DNA from: Gnetum montanum
Lineage: Eukaryota > Streptophyta > Gnetopsida > Gnetales > Gnetaceae
Length of the DNA: 64,000 nt
Reading direction: 5' to 3'
Assembly (NCBI GenBank): GCA_015680685.1
Contig: MNCI01030283.1
Span: 4,781 to 68,780 of the forward strand
The notes below the pieces were generated by a model. It had not been told where the DNA came from. It saw only the letters and a program-made list of their open reading frames with translations, and did no database searches. Of the stretch, positions 12,940 to 23,282 are shown in pieces; position 1 is the stretch's first letter, and each line of letters opens with the position of its first letter. A program made the translations under genes and the position numbers.

Positions 12940-13500
12940 GTTAGCAATATAGGTTAAGTGCCTGCCAACTTTGAGGTATTCTTACACTTTGATGGTGCTT
13001 CAACCTCTCAAGGAGATAGTGCCACTACTATAATCATGTTTCCCTCTAGAGAGATCCAACCCATCACTTATCACTTTTCATTTCCTTGCACCAAGAATGT
13101 TGCAAAGTATGAAGGTCTCCTTAGAGGCATCTTAGTAGCCCATGATCTAGGAATTCAAAACCTAGTGATCTGAGGTAATTCACAATTAGTCTTTAATCAA
13201 GTCACTGAGGTTTACACTTGTAAAGAACAACACTTACAACCTTACTATGACTTGGAAAAGACCTTGCTCAAATAGTTTGCAACTATAGATATCCAACACA
13301 TTCCCTGCAACAAAAATTCCATTATTGATGCATTAGCTACATTAGCCCTAAGCATTGCACCTAACATGTTTCATGCCTTGCCCACCTCAATAATAGATTG
13401 CATTGAGCCTATCATAGAAATAATTGACATTGCATCTGTAGCCACAACAAGCATGACTAACACATAAGAATGGTATGATGACATCAAGTCATACCTTCTA
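12940..13500 (+). pseudogene. archaeal-type second RNase H of E
   Basis: HFDGASTSQGDSATTIIMF at 12985 and NVAKYEGLLRGILVAHDLGI at 13100 correspond to YFDGASTARGGSAAIVISL and NVAEYKGLLRGLLIAKELDV of A. The second acidic residue is changed (AKY for AEY). The third motif (GDS in A) reads GNS after a TGA, and an ALATLAL-like end is present near 13340. A second RNase H after RT-RNase H is characteristic of plant Tat elements such as Ogre. Stops interrupt the frame. Confidence 0.8.
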
Positions 13501-13639
13501 TAGGGTGAGCCTCTACAACATCTAACCACTACCCAAAAGGATGTAGTGTGAAAAGTGTCATGGAAGTATGCCCTTGTAGGTGATAACACACTATGTTGCA
13601 AATACTAGGATGGCATACTACTAAATTTTTTTAGCAATA

Positions 13640-14692
13640 GCGAAGTGCAAACAATCGTTGATCAAGTCCATGAGGGACTATGCGGAGGTCACATAGCACC
13701 CAGGGAAATGGCATCAAAAATCAGACACTTAGGCTACTATTGGTCTTACATGAAATGTGATTGCATCTCCAAGGTTAAGATGTGTGACATGTGTCAACGA
13801 CATGGCAACTTAATGCATGTGCCACCTACCGAGCTACACACCACATAGATCGTGTGGCCATTCCAATGTTGGGGGTTGGATATCATAGGACCTATCATAC
13901 CTAAGTCTTCCATAGGACATGGATTCATCATAACCACAAGCAAATACTTTACCAAGTAGGTTGAAGTTATTCCTCTTAGGAAGACAACATCAGAATAGTT
14001 TTGCAAATTCATCCTTGATGACATAGTGACCTGATTTGATCTACCCATGACTATACTCACAAAAAGCCGTAGTATAGTAGTGTAGAAATAAAAGCCTTTT
14101 GCAAACACCTTGGCATTAAACATTCCTTTTCATTCCCATACTACCCATAGGCGAATGGCGAAGTAGAGGCTACAAAAAAATTCATCATCAACCTTTTGAA
14201 GAGGATGCTTAGTAGTAGCAAATGATGATGGCACGAGCAAGTAATCTATGCACAACACATAGAATAGTAATAGGTAAGACACCATATAGCCTTGTGTATG
14301 TGTCTAAAGAAATTTTACCTCTTGAATTGTAGGTTCCATCACTCCATGTGATCCTCTCGAGCTTCATTGAAAAGGCTTAGAACAATGAGTTGAGAACCAT
14401 TGACCTAGACTTTATAGAGGAGGAGTGCATGAAGACACTTGATCGCATTGAATGGTATCAAGAAATCCAATGGCAAAAGCACCATCACAATCATCATCAA
14501 CACCTAATCAAAAGAGGGGACTTAGTTCTCAAGGCCATTGACAAACCCATGGATAAATTCTCAGCCAACTGGGAAGGGCCTTTCTTGGTTACTAAGGCCT
14601 ATAACAATGAAGCATTCAAGCTTGTTGATCTAGATGACAATGAGTTTTCCAATCTAATCAATCATTTGTACCTAAAGTTGTACTATACCTAG
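13640..14692 (+). pseudogene. integrase of E, degenerate
   Basis: Integrase inserts the DNA copy into the host genome. The zinc-binding HHCC module is visible at 13660-13810: HEGLCGGHIAPREMASK, then CISKVKMCDMC. The catalytic core is broken: WGLDIIGP is present at about 13872, but the second Asp region near 14050 is shifted. A PYYPQANG-like word with EVEAT follows (14130-14170). The C-terminal module at 14515-14690 is well preserved, with RGDLVLKAID, NWEGPFLVTKAYNNEAFKL and NHLYLKLYY, aligned with NWEGPFLVTDVYGNGAFKL of A. Confidence 0.85.
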
Positions 14693-14735
14693 TACATAAC
14701 ACCACATCAATGACAAAGAAAGGTAAGTAAGAGTC

Positions 14736-15165
14736 TACTATGATTATAAGCTGGCATAACTCATCCTTGGGCTACAATGTTAAATTAGCATCCACAACAG
14801 ACTCATTCACTATGACGTTAAATTAGCATAGCATAGTTCGCTATGATTATAAACTGGAATAGCTCATCCTTAGGCTACAACATTGAACTAGCATCCATAG
14901 TAGACTCATCCGCTATGATGTTAAACTAGCACAACATAGTCCACTATGTCTATAAACTAGCACAACTCATATTTTCACCATGACATTAAACTAGCATAAC
15001 ATTCACCATCCACTATGACATTAAACTAGCACACAATAGTCTGCTAGGACTATAAAATTTCACATCATGATCTACCAAGATCTTAAACTAGGCTCACAAT
15101 CTTTTAGGACCTTAAACTAGCATAACATCTAGTCTACTAGGATCTTAAACTAGGTTTGCAGTTCA
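14736..15165 (+). repeat. hairpin repeat array after integrase, element E
   Basis: About a dozen copies follow the pattern C-C-G/A-C-T-A-T-G-A-N-N-T-T-A-A-A-C-T-A-G-C, for example 'ccgctatgatgttaaactagc'. This is the reverse complement of the array in A (22680-23250: 'gctagttttacgttgtagcgg'), with C-to-T changes at the CpG positions. The array lies between integrase and the 3' LTR in both elements. Confidence 0.75.
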
Positions 15166-15267
15166 ACATGCATAGCCCAACATGCACAGTTTTGTAGACA
15201 AGTGAATGTCAATATTTCCAATCCTTTGTCATCTTCCCATGCCTCATGAGTAGAGTAGGGTAGGGCA

Positions 15268-17494
15268 TTGTAGTTCCAGAATGAAGTTCACATTGTCAAG
15301 AAAAAGCCTCTAGAATATTTGCAATCTCACTACCCTTGGCATTTTGCTAATCCTCCAGAGATATCCTTGGCCATTTTACTAACCTTCTAGAGCTACCACC
15401 ACCATCACCAATGATACCATCCCAAGCTATGTCAACAACATTGCTAACCTTGGGTATTTCATTATTGTTTAAAGCTCTCATCATCAGGACCACTCGCTAA
15501 AGTCCCAGCAGTACTATGGCCCAGCCATAGCATTGCCATCCTCTAGCCGTCACCATTTCCCAAGCTTGGATGCACATCTAGAAGCTTGACTCCCTACCAT
15601 TTTGCTAAATTTTTATGCTTCTATCCTTGGCATGGAGTCTCGAGCACCTAGATTACCATCCCCCTTAGCCACTTTGCTAGCCTCCTTGGGGTGCTCACTT
15701 CTAGTGTGGATGCTAGAGCTTTTGCAACTTTTTGGCTCTAGCACCTACACTGGCCTTCCTACTTTGGTACTGCAAGCTCTTGCAACTAGCCTAGCACTTG
15801 TGGCACTTGTAGTGCCCTCACAATGAATAGTTTGCTCTTATCTCATGTTGTGTGGTTGTTTTTTTATTTTCTCTATGTGGTGTTTATAAGATGAAGCCTT
15901 GGAGGTGGTCATTTAGGGATGTGTTTCATTATAATGATAAGTTACCACATTACTCTGATGTACCTGGATGGACTCACCAAGCCACTCAAGAGTGCACATC
16001 CCTATTTTCCCACCATAGCCTATTTGCATTTATCTTTTTTACCATACATTTTCCCACCTTCCTTGCTAGCTTCTCCAAAGCACATGACACCCTTCTTTCT
16101 ATCAATCGCAAAACCCATGATGGACATAATGCAACTGATCCCATGGGGAGTCTCTATGGGTTGGTCAAAGCCCAAGTAGATGTAACATAACTCATCTCAG
16201 GAAGGAAACACATGTCCTATAGACATGATGTAATTATCTCTAATTAAAGTCCATCAAGTGCCACATAGTTCACTTAATGATAAGAATCTTGTAGCTAGCA
16301 TTTTTCAAAATAAATAAATAAATAAATAAAAAGTAGCAAAAATGGGCAAAACGTGTCCCTAAGAAAAATATAACAAAGGTGCAATTTTGCAATTAGTCCA
16401 ACCCTGAATTCACATTGGCCTTCTCATAAGTAATCTAACAAGAGGTCAACATGTTAGGGGTAAGCCATTCTAGTGCTATGGATGACATCTCTCTCATAAG
16501 CATTCTTATAAGAGGCCATCATTTTCGCAACAAGCCATCCTGGTGCCATGATCATGGTCAATTGTGTTAACTTCACATCTTGCAACATGATACATTATTT
16601 GCAATTCATTCCTCCCTCACTACCCCAAGCCAATTTTCTACATCCATGACCTTTAGCATACCATTTTCTTTAGCACTCTCAAGATTGTCGAAGCATCTTC
16701 TAGTTAGGTACTGATGAGTGATGTTGGTGCCATGCCTGCTGTGGTGTTTTAAGTTCTTTATTAACATCTCTCGGGCAACTCCCCTAAATGTTGACAAAGA
16801 GGGGCCACTGAAACACCACCAAATTTAGGTAACAATACCTAGACAACAAATTTGTTAAAGTGTCAACACTAGGCACTAGCACACTTGCATCCAAACATAC
16901 CTAATGTCTTGGCAAAACTTTGGGACACAACCTTTGCATATCGTAGCACACCGTAACCCACAAGACACCATGGTAGCCAACCCAGTAGCCTTAGACTTCA
17001 TAGTAGATGTTAATTTCATAGCCCAAATAGCCTAGATACTATGACTACACTACCTACTATGCTCATGTGTACATCACATACCTCCTCACCTCTCTCTTGC
17101 AATTGCTACACTTTCCCTATTTGGGATGGTGCCATTCTTTCTCTCTCAAACTCCATTGCATTTTCAAGAATTTTCTTTGGCATTTAGCATCACACTCACA
17201 TTTTTTTCTATTTTGCATGCATTTGCACATTTGCACAATCATTTTCACATTAGAAAACCCTACTACACTCAAGGTTAGTTGGCCCTAGTACCACAGAAAA
17301 CATTGTACGAACCCTCTAGTACTTTTTCATCTAAATACTTTGTAAGTCTCAACTCGATCAACAAGGTCATCCAAGGCACTCCACCTCCGTTTTCCCTAGT
17401 GATGGCCTTCAGACGGGGTTGGTGTTAGGGTTGTGCTGCAACCACAAACCCCTTAGTGTGACCATTCCAACCATCGATGTCTTCAGTTGCTACA
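15268..17494 (+). repeat. 3' LTR of element E, about 2.2 kb
   Basis: The start is inferred from a purine-rich tract (AGAGTAGGGTAGGG, 15252-15265) matching the polypurine tract of A. The end, CATCGATGTCTTCAGTTGCTACA, matches the LTR ends of A and B (cATCGATGTTTTCCATCGTTACA-like). Internal anchors shared with the A LTR include 'aaagaggggccactgaaacac' at 16796-16816 (A, minus, near 21455) and 'actcaagagtgcac' at about 15984. C/T-poor, CpG-depleted sequence shows it is old. The left boundary is uncertain by some tens of bases. Small frames inside are not genes. Confidence 0.7.
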
Positions 17495-18300
17495 ACTAGG
17501 TTTTATCTCCTATCATATGTCTTGAACATTTTGCTATCAATATACCATGTGCTTGTTTTGACTACAAAGAGAGAAACTTGAACCATCATGTTCTATTTAG
17601 GCTTCCTCTCTTTTTGCTTCCAAACCTACAAAATATCTTGTTTGGGCTACTTTTGCATAGATCAAGTGTAGTGTGTTATCTTAAGATAGCAATAAGTTTG
17701 AACATGTTCAAATTTTCCATAATAGAAATAATTTAAAGTCCTAATGTTTTATATGTTACCAAATATGGAACAACTTTCTTTTGTAGAGCCCTTAAAGCAT
17801 TTGTCCTTTTACTCTTAATCTTTGAGATTTTCTAAAGATTTCTTATTGATCTACTCAATAACCTTGGTTAGTCTTTGAATCTCAATAATTAGAGCTATGT
17901 TTTCTTTCTTAAGATAAGAACATTCATCATTAAGAGCTATAATCTTTATTTCTTTATCATGTAAGATATCTGTCATTTTAAAGCATAAACTTTGAAATGA
18001 AACAATTTCATTACAAAGAAACCCATACCTTTCCTCAAAGGAGTTTTGATCCTTTTTATGATAAATCCTATAATTATGTGAAATTTCTTGATCCAAATTG
18101 TCATAGATATTACCAAACTTGCAGTTATGATATCTTCTAAAGGCTATATGGCCTTTTCTATTACCTATCAAACTAAATGTAGAAGAGGGAATAAAATACT
18201 TACCTTTACTGATGTAGCTGATAAATTGAATATAGTAATTGATGAAGCATATTAGTCTATTTGTCCAATTGAGTCTAATATTCATTACTCCTTTCATGTT
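17495..18300 (-). pseudogene. gag and start of protease of Copia-type element J, degenerate
   Basis: On the minus strand a 148-codon open stretch (18297-17851) has basic and coiled-coil character (EIKIIALNDECSYLKKENIA). It continues past stops to a zinc-knuckle remnant YYGKFEHVQTYC (near 17700), compared with the usual C..CGK.GH....C. It then reaches STWYIDS at about 17540, the landmark just before the protease active site in plant Ty1/Copia polyproteins (usually WYIDSGCSRHM). The match ends at 17494, exactly at the right edge of the E LTR, so E is inserted here and the rest of J lies left of E, outside the window. Family assignment rests on these motifs and on the LTR with initiator-tRNA-type binding site. 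Confidence 0.6.
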
Positions 18301-18330
18301 GATGTTGAGTTATCTACATGAGATTAACAA

Positions 18331-18342
18331 GATTCAATACCA
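18331..18342 (-). other. primer-binding site of J
   Basis: Read on the minus strand, two bases after the LTR end, the sequence is TGGTATTGAATC. The TGGTAT start is the usual initiator-methionine tRNA complement in plant Copia elements. Confidence 0.5.
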
Positions 18343-18344
18343 CT

Positions 18345-19354
18345 TGTGGATCAAGAACTTAGAAAGGGGGTTGAATAAATTCCCTAATTGAAATTGCACA
18401 TGTCACAAAAAACACAAAATTTTACATGGTTTCCCAACTTCAGTACTTCCACTCTTGAAGGGTAGAATCTATGCATACCTCTAGACTATGTTTTTCAAAA
18501 AATGTGGTTTGACAAGTACCACATCCTATACAAGCTCTGAGCTTTGCACTGGAGTGTTTTGTCACTATGAAACCACTCAACCCTACAATGTCCCAACAAG
18601 CTCAATGTGAATGCCTCACAACAAGAAGCACAATAATCTCATGTGGTTATAAGAAAAAAAAAAAGACACAAGAAAATAATATAACTAAATTTACAAGTCC
18701 TTGTCATTGAAGCTCAATACAACATACAACCAAGTAAATAATGTTACAATGAAGAACAATAATACAATATCATAGATAAGACAATGGTTGATTTGATGTA
18801 AATAGTTCTTACACAATTCCCAAGATTTTAGTATCCTTTTATAGCTTCAGAGTTTTGAAAAACTCCTTATAATTCATGCAACAACTACCAAACAGCTAGT
18901 ATTAATGTCTGCATTAATATTGGAATGTCTACTAAAGATTGGCCTCAATTTAGGAGAGATGTGTCATTGGAAAATGAGACATCTTCTATGGGACATCTCT
19001 AGGGAGATTTCTTCTTTGGAATAGAGATATCTACTATTTCTGAGAGATGTCTCCTCAATTGTTGGGCTTTTGTCTTCTAAGACTTTCTCCCATCAATCTC
19101 TCTTATTCCTAGCCCTTGGAACATCTTCATTGGGTTTTTAGCCTTTGTTTTCATCCATGCTTGTCCATATTCTCATCTTGGTCCATGTAGTCTTCACTTT
19201 GTCTTCTCATTATAAATATTGTTTCTTTGAGTTCTTAAATCTTATTATAGAGTTCTTGTTAATTTCTTGCAAATACATTATCCACAATAAAGATTCTATG
19301 TTCTCCATTTTTCTTAAGGTTTTAGCATACCAAAAGGTCAACAAAAGTATTACA
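18345..19354 (-). repeat. 5' LTR of Copia element J, about 1.0 kb
   Basis: On the plus strand it begins TGTGGATCAAG and ends AGTATTACA, giving TG...CA termini on both strands. A TATAAAAG box on the minus strand lies at 18836-18843. The wording 'agaaagggggttgaat' next to the terminus is typical of plant Copia LTRs. The second LTR is not in the window, so the right end is inferred from the termini only. Confidence 0.5.
18836..18843 (-). promoter_or_regulatory. TATA box in J LTR
   Basis: TATAAAAG on the minus strand, about 490 bases before the primer-binding site end of the LTR, in a position reasonable for the LTR promoter. Confidence 0.3.
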
Positions 19355-19936
19355 TGACCACTGAACAAGAGCAATAAAGAAGTAGGTATGTGTGGTAGTA
19401 TAGGGTAGTGCAGTGGTAGTGAGATCATCTAGCAACTATACGAGATGAAGCTATCAATAGTATGTTATAGATGGTGAGGTGGTTGGAAGTAGTAGGGCAA
19501 GTAGTAGGGGTGTTATGCCCTATGGAGTGCCACTGCTACAAGTGGAAGGTAGTGTTGTTGCCTAGCCCTATCATGCAATTGTGTGGTAGGCTAATGCTAC
19601 CAACCAACACCACAGCTAGCCATAGTGGCTATTGGCCATATCCTTAGGCTTAGAACCTAAGCAAAGATTTTTTATTTTCTTATTTTGTTTATGTAACATG
19701 CAAGCATTTGAACTAGTAATAATGGCACAATGAATAGTGGCAATGGTGTGGTGAATGGTGACACATGTGAATGATAGTTGTTGGCAAGGATGTGTACATT
19801 GCACAATGTAGACTATAGTATGTTGTAAGGAGTGCAACAATAGGGAGAGTAATCGATGCATGGTGGTAACGGCGAATAACGATGCAGCCACATGCTAGTA
19901 GGTTGTAGATGAATAGCAGTGCTAGCAGTTGGTAAC
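19355..19936. other. unassigned sequence between J and A
   Basis: About 580 bp rich in words such as GTAGTGGTAG and CACAATGGTG. No motif, no recognisable frame and no second copy in the window. It ends in GTAAC, the five bases flanking the left LTR of A, which would be one half of A's target duplication. Confidence 0.4.
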
Positions 19937-20695
19937 TGTAACGACGGAAAATGTCGGTCGCTGGAAAATACCGAACGAAAATCCGTGTACACAGTCTTGA
20001 CCATGGATCCGTGCGAGGGCCGTGCTAAAGAAAACGAATTTGCGGTGCCCTGAACGGTCTTGTCGATCAGACAGGGACTTACTCAATTAGTAAATTGACG
20101 AATATTACGATAATATGTGTATTATATAGACATTCTGCAAAACAATTTGATTCGATGAATCGTAAAAGGAGTAGAAAATGATGTAAATGAATTGAAATAA
20201 CGACAACGTCAATGTGACAAGGAGGATCGGATTTGAGAAGGATGCGCAATTCCAAGATCTATGTTTTGACTTGAAGACTAAGTATATTGTATACAAAGTT
20301 CCAATGGCAAACTCCGCTTATCTTGTGCGAAGCATACATAAAATAACAAGAAAACTATTCAACAAGGAGTACAGAATAAAGCTCAGTCTACCTCGTAAGC
20401 AAAAGATGGGATGCAAGGAAGGTCAAGCCTGGATGTCTATCGATCAACCATTTCTGATCAATAGATCTTGCCAACCGCACCAGACGATCTCTCGATCTCT
20501 GATCTGCTCCCCTTGCCTTCGGTAGTCTCTACTCAGAACTACCAATGATCGCCAATGGAGAGAACTGTATTTTCGCCAAAGGACTGATTGCTCCTGCTGC
20601 CAATGCTCAAGCAAATGCTTCTGTCTCTGCTAAAAGATAATTCTGCCCAAAAGGATGATGAAGATCTCTCCATTTTCTTTCTTCACCAACTAGAG

Positions 20696-20703
20696 TATTT
20701 ATA
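20696..20703 (-). promoter_or_regulatory. TATA box of A LTR promoter
   Basis: TATAAATA on the minus strand. The same box, with preceding CC, is kept in the related LTRs at 49221-49228 and 62481-62488, supporting a conserved promoter for gag-pol transcription. Confidence 0.5.
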
Positions 20704-20876
20704 GGTTCGGTAGTACGTGGAGAAGGCACGGCCTTGATGACACATGTCTCGAACCTTCAAAATACTGTTGACTTGGCAAACTTTATGTTGAAACTGGTCA
20801 TGTCACATCACGTCTTTTGGAAAAGGGGACAAGGTATGCTGTCAACCACTTTTGCCAAAGCTGCTTCATGATTACA

Positions 20877-21310
20877 CACAATACGCTCATTAGCGTATTG
20901 TGCGTGTGGATAGCAGATGCGTATCTGGTACTTCTTTAGCCGGCTTTAGGCTGTATTACATTCATTTATGTTGTGTCACGTGGCAGAGCGTAATATGGAA
21001 GTAGTTGATTCAAGCTGTTTTACGCTCTTTTACGTCGCAAAGCGTAATAGAGTGTAAAAATGGTCAACTTTACAATAAATTACGCTTGTCTACGTTGCAT
21101 AGCGTAATGAGCGTAAAGCGACCAATCTGTAAAAAATAAGAAATGAATCTGCTGCGCTTCCCTGGACTCTAACTTTGCTTTCCTTGAAGCTCGTTACGCT
21201 GCTCTGCGTAACGGAGCATAAACTCAGCCTTTCTGACATAGGGCTATGTTAAGTAGATTTATGCTGAGTGACACTATGCTATGTTGCGTAATGTAGCGTA
21301 AAGAGAGAAA
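20877..21310. repeat. palindrome cluster TACGCT...AGCGTA in A LTR
   Basis: The first unit (20877-20902) is a perfect inverted repeat with 11-base arms CACAATACGCT / AGCGTATTGTG around CATT. Further units with TTACGCT and AGCGTAA words follow near 21020-21055, 21075-21118, 21190-21222 and 21265-21302, spaced roughly 55-115 bp apart. Related LTRs at 48471-49737 and 61742-63340 carry the same words in decayed form (TATGCT / AGCATA). They may be protein-binding sites or RNA hairpins in the upstream part of the LTR. Confidence 0.6.
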
Positions 21311-22612
21311 ACAAAGTAAGGTCGAAATTTGTAAGAAACTTGGAGACTTGATGCTGTGTGCTTCTTTACCTCATTTTGTCTTCTGGATTTTTGTCACAAA
21401 CTTTTGCCTGAATTGTGAATCTTTGCCTTAGGCCGATTCGCAATTTCCATAGTGTTTCAATGGCCCCTCTTTGTTGATGTTTAGAGGGCTTGCCCGAAAG
21501 ACATTGACAAAAAATACGAAACACCAGACGGGTAAAAGTACCAACAGCGTTCATCAATGGTTACTCAAGTGTCACCCTGTTAAAGTAGAAGTGCAGAAAT
21601 GAGGGAGATGGAAGATAAAACGGTATCAGAGGGAATGTGTATGGAGGTAAGAGGAGAGAGGTTCGGGGTAGACTCAAGTGGGGTTCGGGGAAGACTCAAA
21701 TGAGGTTCAGGGAAGACGCAAATGTGTGAGTATAGTTTTTCACGCATAAGCACTTAGGCCTTCTCCTGCGATTGCATTTGCATGGAGTTATGCCATCATT
21801 TTGTAGATGAAGGGGCTTGCATAGAAGAATTATGTTGCATATGCGTGGCCTGGATGAGTTGTGTTTCATCCATTTTTCCGACCCCCCCCTTTTTTTTGGT
21901 GTCCACTAGGCGAGTTGCGTTACGCTGGTTTATGGACTTGATTGTAATGCGGATGCAGAAAGCGTATGCTGCGTATTCACATTTTGCGTAAGGGAAATAG
22001 ATGATGGAGATGCAGGGAAGTAAGAGCTAGAGGTAGGATTACAAGGAAAACAAGCATGCACTCCTGAGTGGATAGGCTAACCTAAGCGGCCATCTCAAAA
22101 TGCTATCTGTATTTCACCACTCAGATGAACGCACCTTTGAACGACATCCTTGTAGCAAGTAACCTACAACCAAAGAAGAAAACAGAGGACACCATTGCTT
22201 GACCGAATCACCGGAGAGGTTGTTGAAACAAGTACCGTTTGGGGTGAGACAAAGTGAGCGGGCTGTGAAGGAGGAATCATAGCTAGAGGCCAAGGTCTTT
22301 AATGTCGACACTCAGCCCAGCATATCGCCGCCAAAGATCATCAGACTCATTGCGCCCGACTGGGTATGCAAAGAACCAGCTAGGTGAATCCGTGAAGCCA
22401 GAGCCTGATAGTAATGATGAGCAGAGATCCCCAAGGTTGTGGTTGATGAGAACTCCTTTGGGGCTTCGGACGGTGAAACTAAACTCTCAGAGATGCCACC
22501 ACTGAAGTGGGTGCAGTGACGGCATCTCCGAGGGGTCAGTAGTATGCCTTTCAGCACATCCGAGGAATCAGTAGAATGCCTGTGAGGTAGCGATGTTAGG
22601 ATTGTCCCAACA

Positions 22613-22631
22613 TCCCACCCCATTTTTTTTG
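22613..22631 (-). other. polypurine tract of A
   Basis: On the minus strand CAAAAAAAATGGGGTGGGA directly precedes the LTR start TGTTGGGAC, as expected for the plus-strand DNA primer of a retrotransposon. Confidence 0.75.
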
Positions 22632-22679
22632 TAGCCGCATAGAGATGATGATGCTCGCTTGGTTCGTATGTTGGCGGTC

Positions 22680-23250
22680 TGTACGTCCCAGTTTTAAGTC
22701 CTGGTAGACTATCGTTACTGGTTTTAAGTCCCAGCAGACCATGGTCCCAATTTAAAGTCTGGGCAGACTGAAAAGTGCTAGTTTTACGTCATAGCGGACA
22801 GTGGTAGAACTAATTTATGGTCTCAGCAGACCATGCTGTGGATATTAGTTTCATGTTATGACCTAGGGACAAATCTATGCTGGTTTCATGTCTCAGCAGA
22901 TGGATACTTACCTGTGCCAGTTTTATGTCCTGGCGGATAGCCGATGCCAGTTTAGCGTCGTGGCGGACGCGTGCAAGAAATACCAGTTTTACGTCTTGGC
23001 AGACCTGTACAACACTGCCAGTTTTACGTCGTAGCGGACGGTTGCAACTTGCTAGTTTTATGTCGTGGTGGACGATTGTTGCCAGTTTAGCCTCATGGCG
23101 AACGTGTGCAAGAAGTGCCAGTTTTACGTCGTAGCGGACGATCAGTGCCAATTTAGCGTTGTGGCAGACGCATGAGGAGAGTGCTAGTTTTACGTTGTAG
23201 CGGATGGTTGTTGCCAGTTTAGCATTGTAGCGGACGATTGTTGCCATGCT
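22680..23250. repeat. hairpin repeat array after integrase, element A
   Basis: About 17 copies of CYAGTTT(T/A)A followed by a short hairpin of the form NGTC-N6-GACN. Examples with perfect arms are AGTC/GACT (22697-22710), AGTCT/AGACT (22756-22769), ATGGTCT/AGACCAT (22817-22834), GCGTC/GACGC (22955-22970) and CGTC/GACG (several, for example near 23027-23040). From 22919 on, copy starts are spaced 30, 36, 35, 34, 30, 36, 30, 36 and 30 bp apart, that is, a roughly 66-bp dimer of two subtypes. The minus-strand open frame across it (150 codons) is a by-product of the repeat period, not a gene. Confidence 0.8.
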
Positions 23251-23282
23251 TGATGTCAACACTGGATATGTAGCTAAATGTA

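Larger units (their letters stand above)
1158..17494 (+). mobile_element. element E: old Tat-type Ty3/gypsy retrotransposon, plus strand
   Basis: The order is leader, gag (1499-4200), protease (4200-4850), hairpin repeats, antisense gene (8870-5400, minus), spacer, pol (11228-14692) with RT, RNase H, archaeal-type RNase H and integrase, hairpin repeats, and 3' LTR (about 15268-17494). Element A has the same order on the opposite strand. E lacks its 5' LTR here because D is inserted in its leader; the rest should lie left of the window. All frames carry many stops and shifts, and CpG is almost absent, so E is old and inactive. It inserted into a Copia element (J) at 17495, just after that element's protease motif. 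Confidence 0.85.
19937..22612 (-). repeat. 3' LTR of element A, complete, 2676 bp
   Basis: On the plus strand it runs from TGTAACGACGG to GTCCCAACA, so the element-sense LTR is TGTTGGGAC...CGTCGTTACA. The first 517 bases match the truncated 5' LTR at 35746-36263 nearly base for base (differences mostly C/T). A purine tract abuts 22612. The LTR holds a TATAAATA box at 20696-20703 (minus) and a cluster of TACGCT/AGCGTA palindromes (20877-21310). Several mid-length frames inside are not supported as genes. Confidence 0.88.

Noticed and set aside
17067-17288. 73-codon frame with hydrophobic residues
   Set aside because: Lies inside the 3' LTR of E and has no partner in the A LTR.
22680-23250. 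CRISPR-like appearance of short repeats with spacers
   Set aside because: Repeats are imperfect, spacers are not unique sequences of fixed length, there are no cas genes, and the context is a plant retrotransposon.
22810-23262. 150-codon open frame on the minus strand with RYDVKLAL / RHEAKLA repeats
   Set aside because: It is produced by the hairpin array, whose 30/36-bp spacing is a multiple of three; no homologous frame stays open in E.
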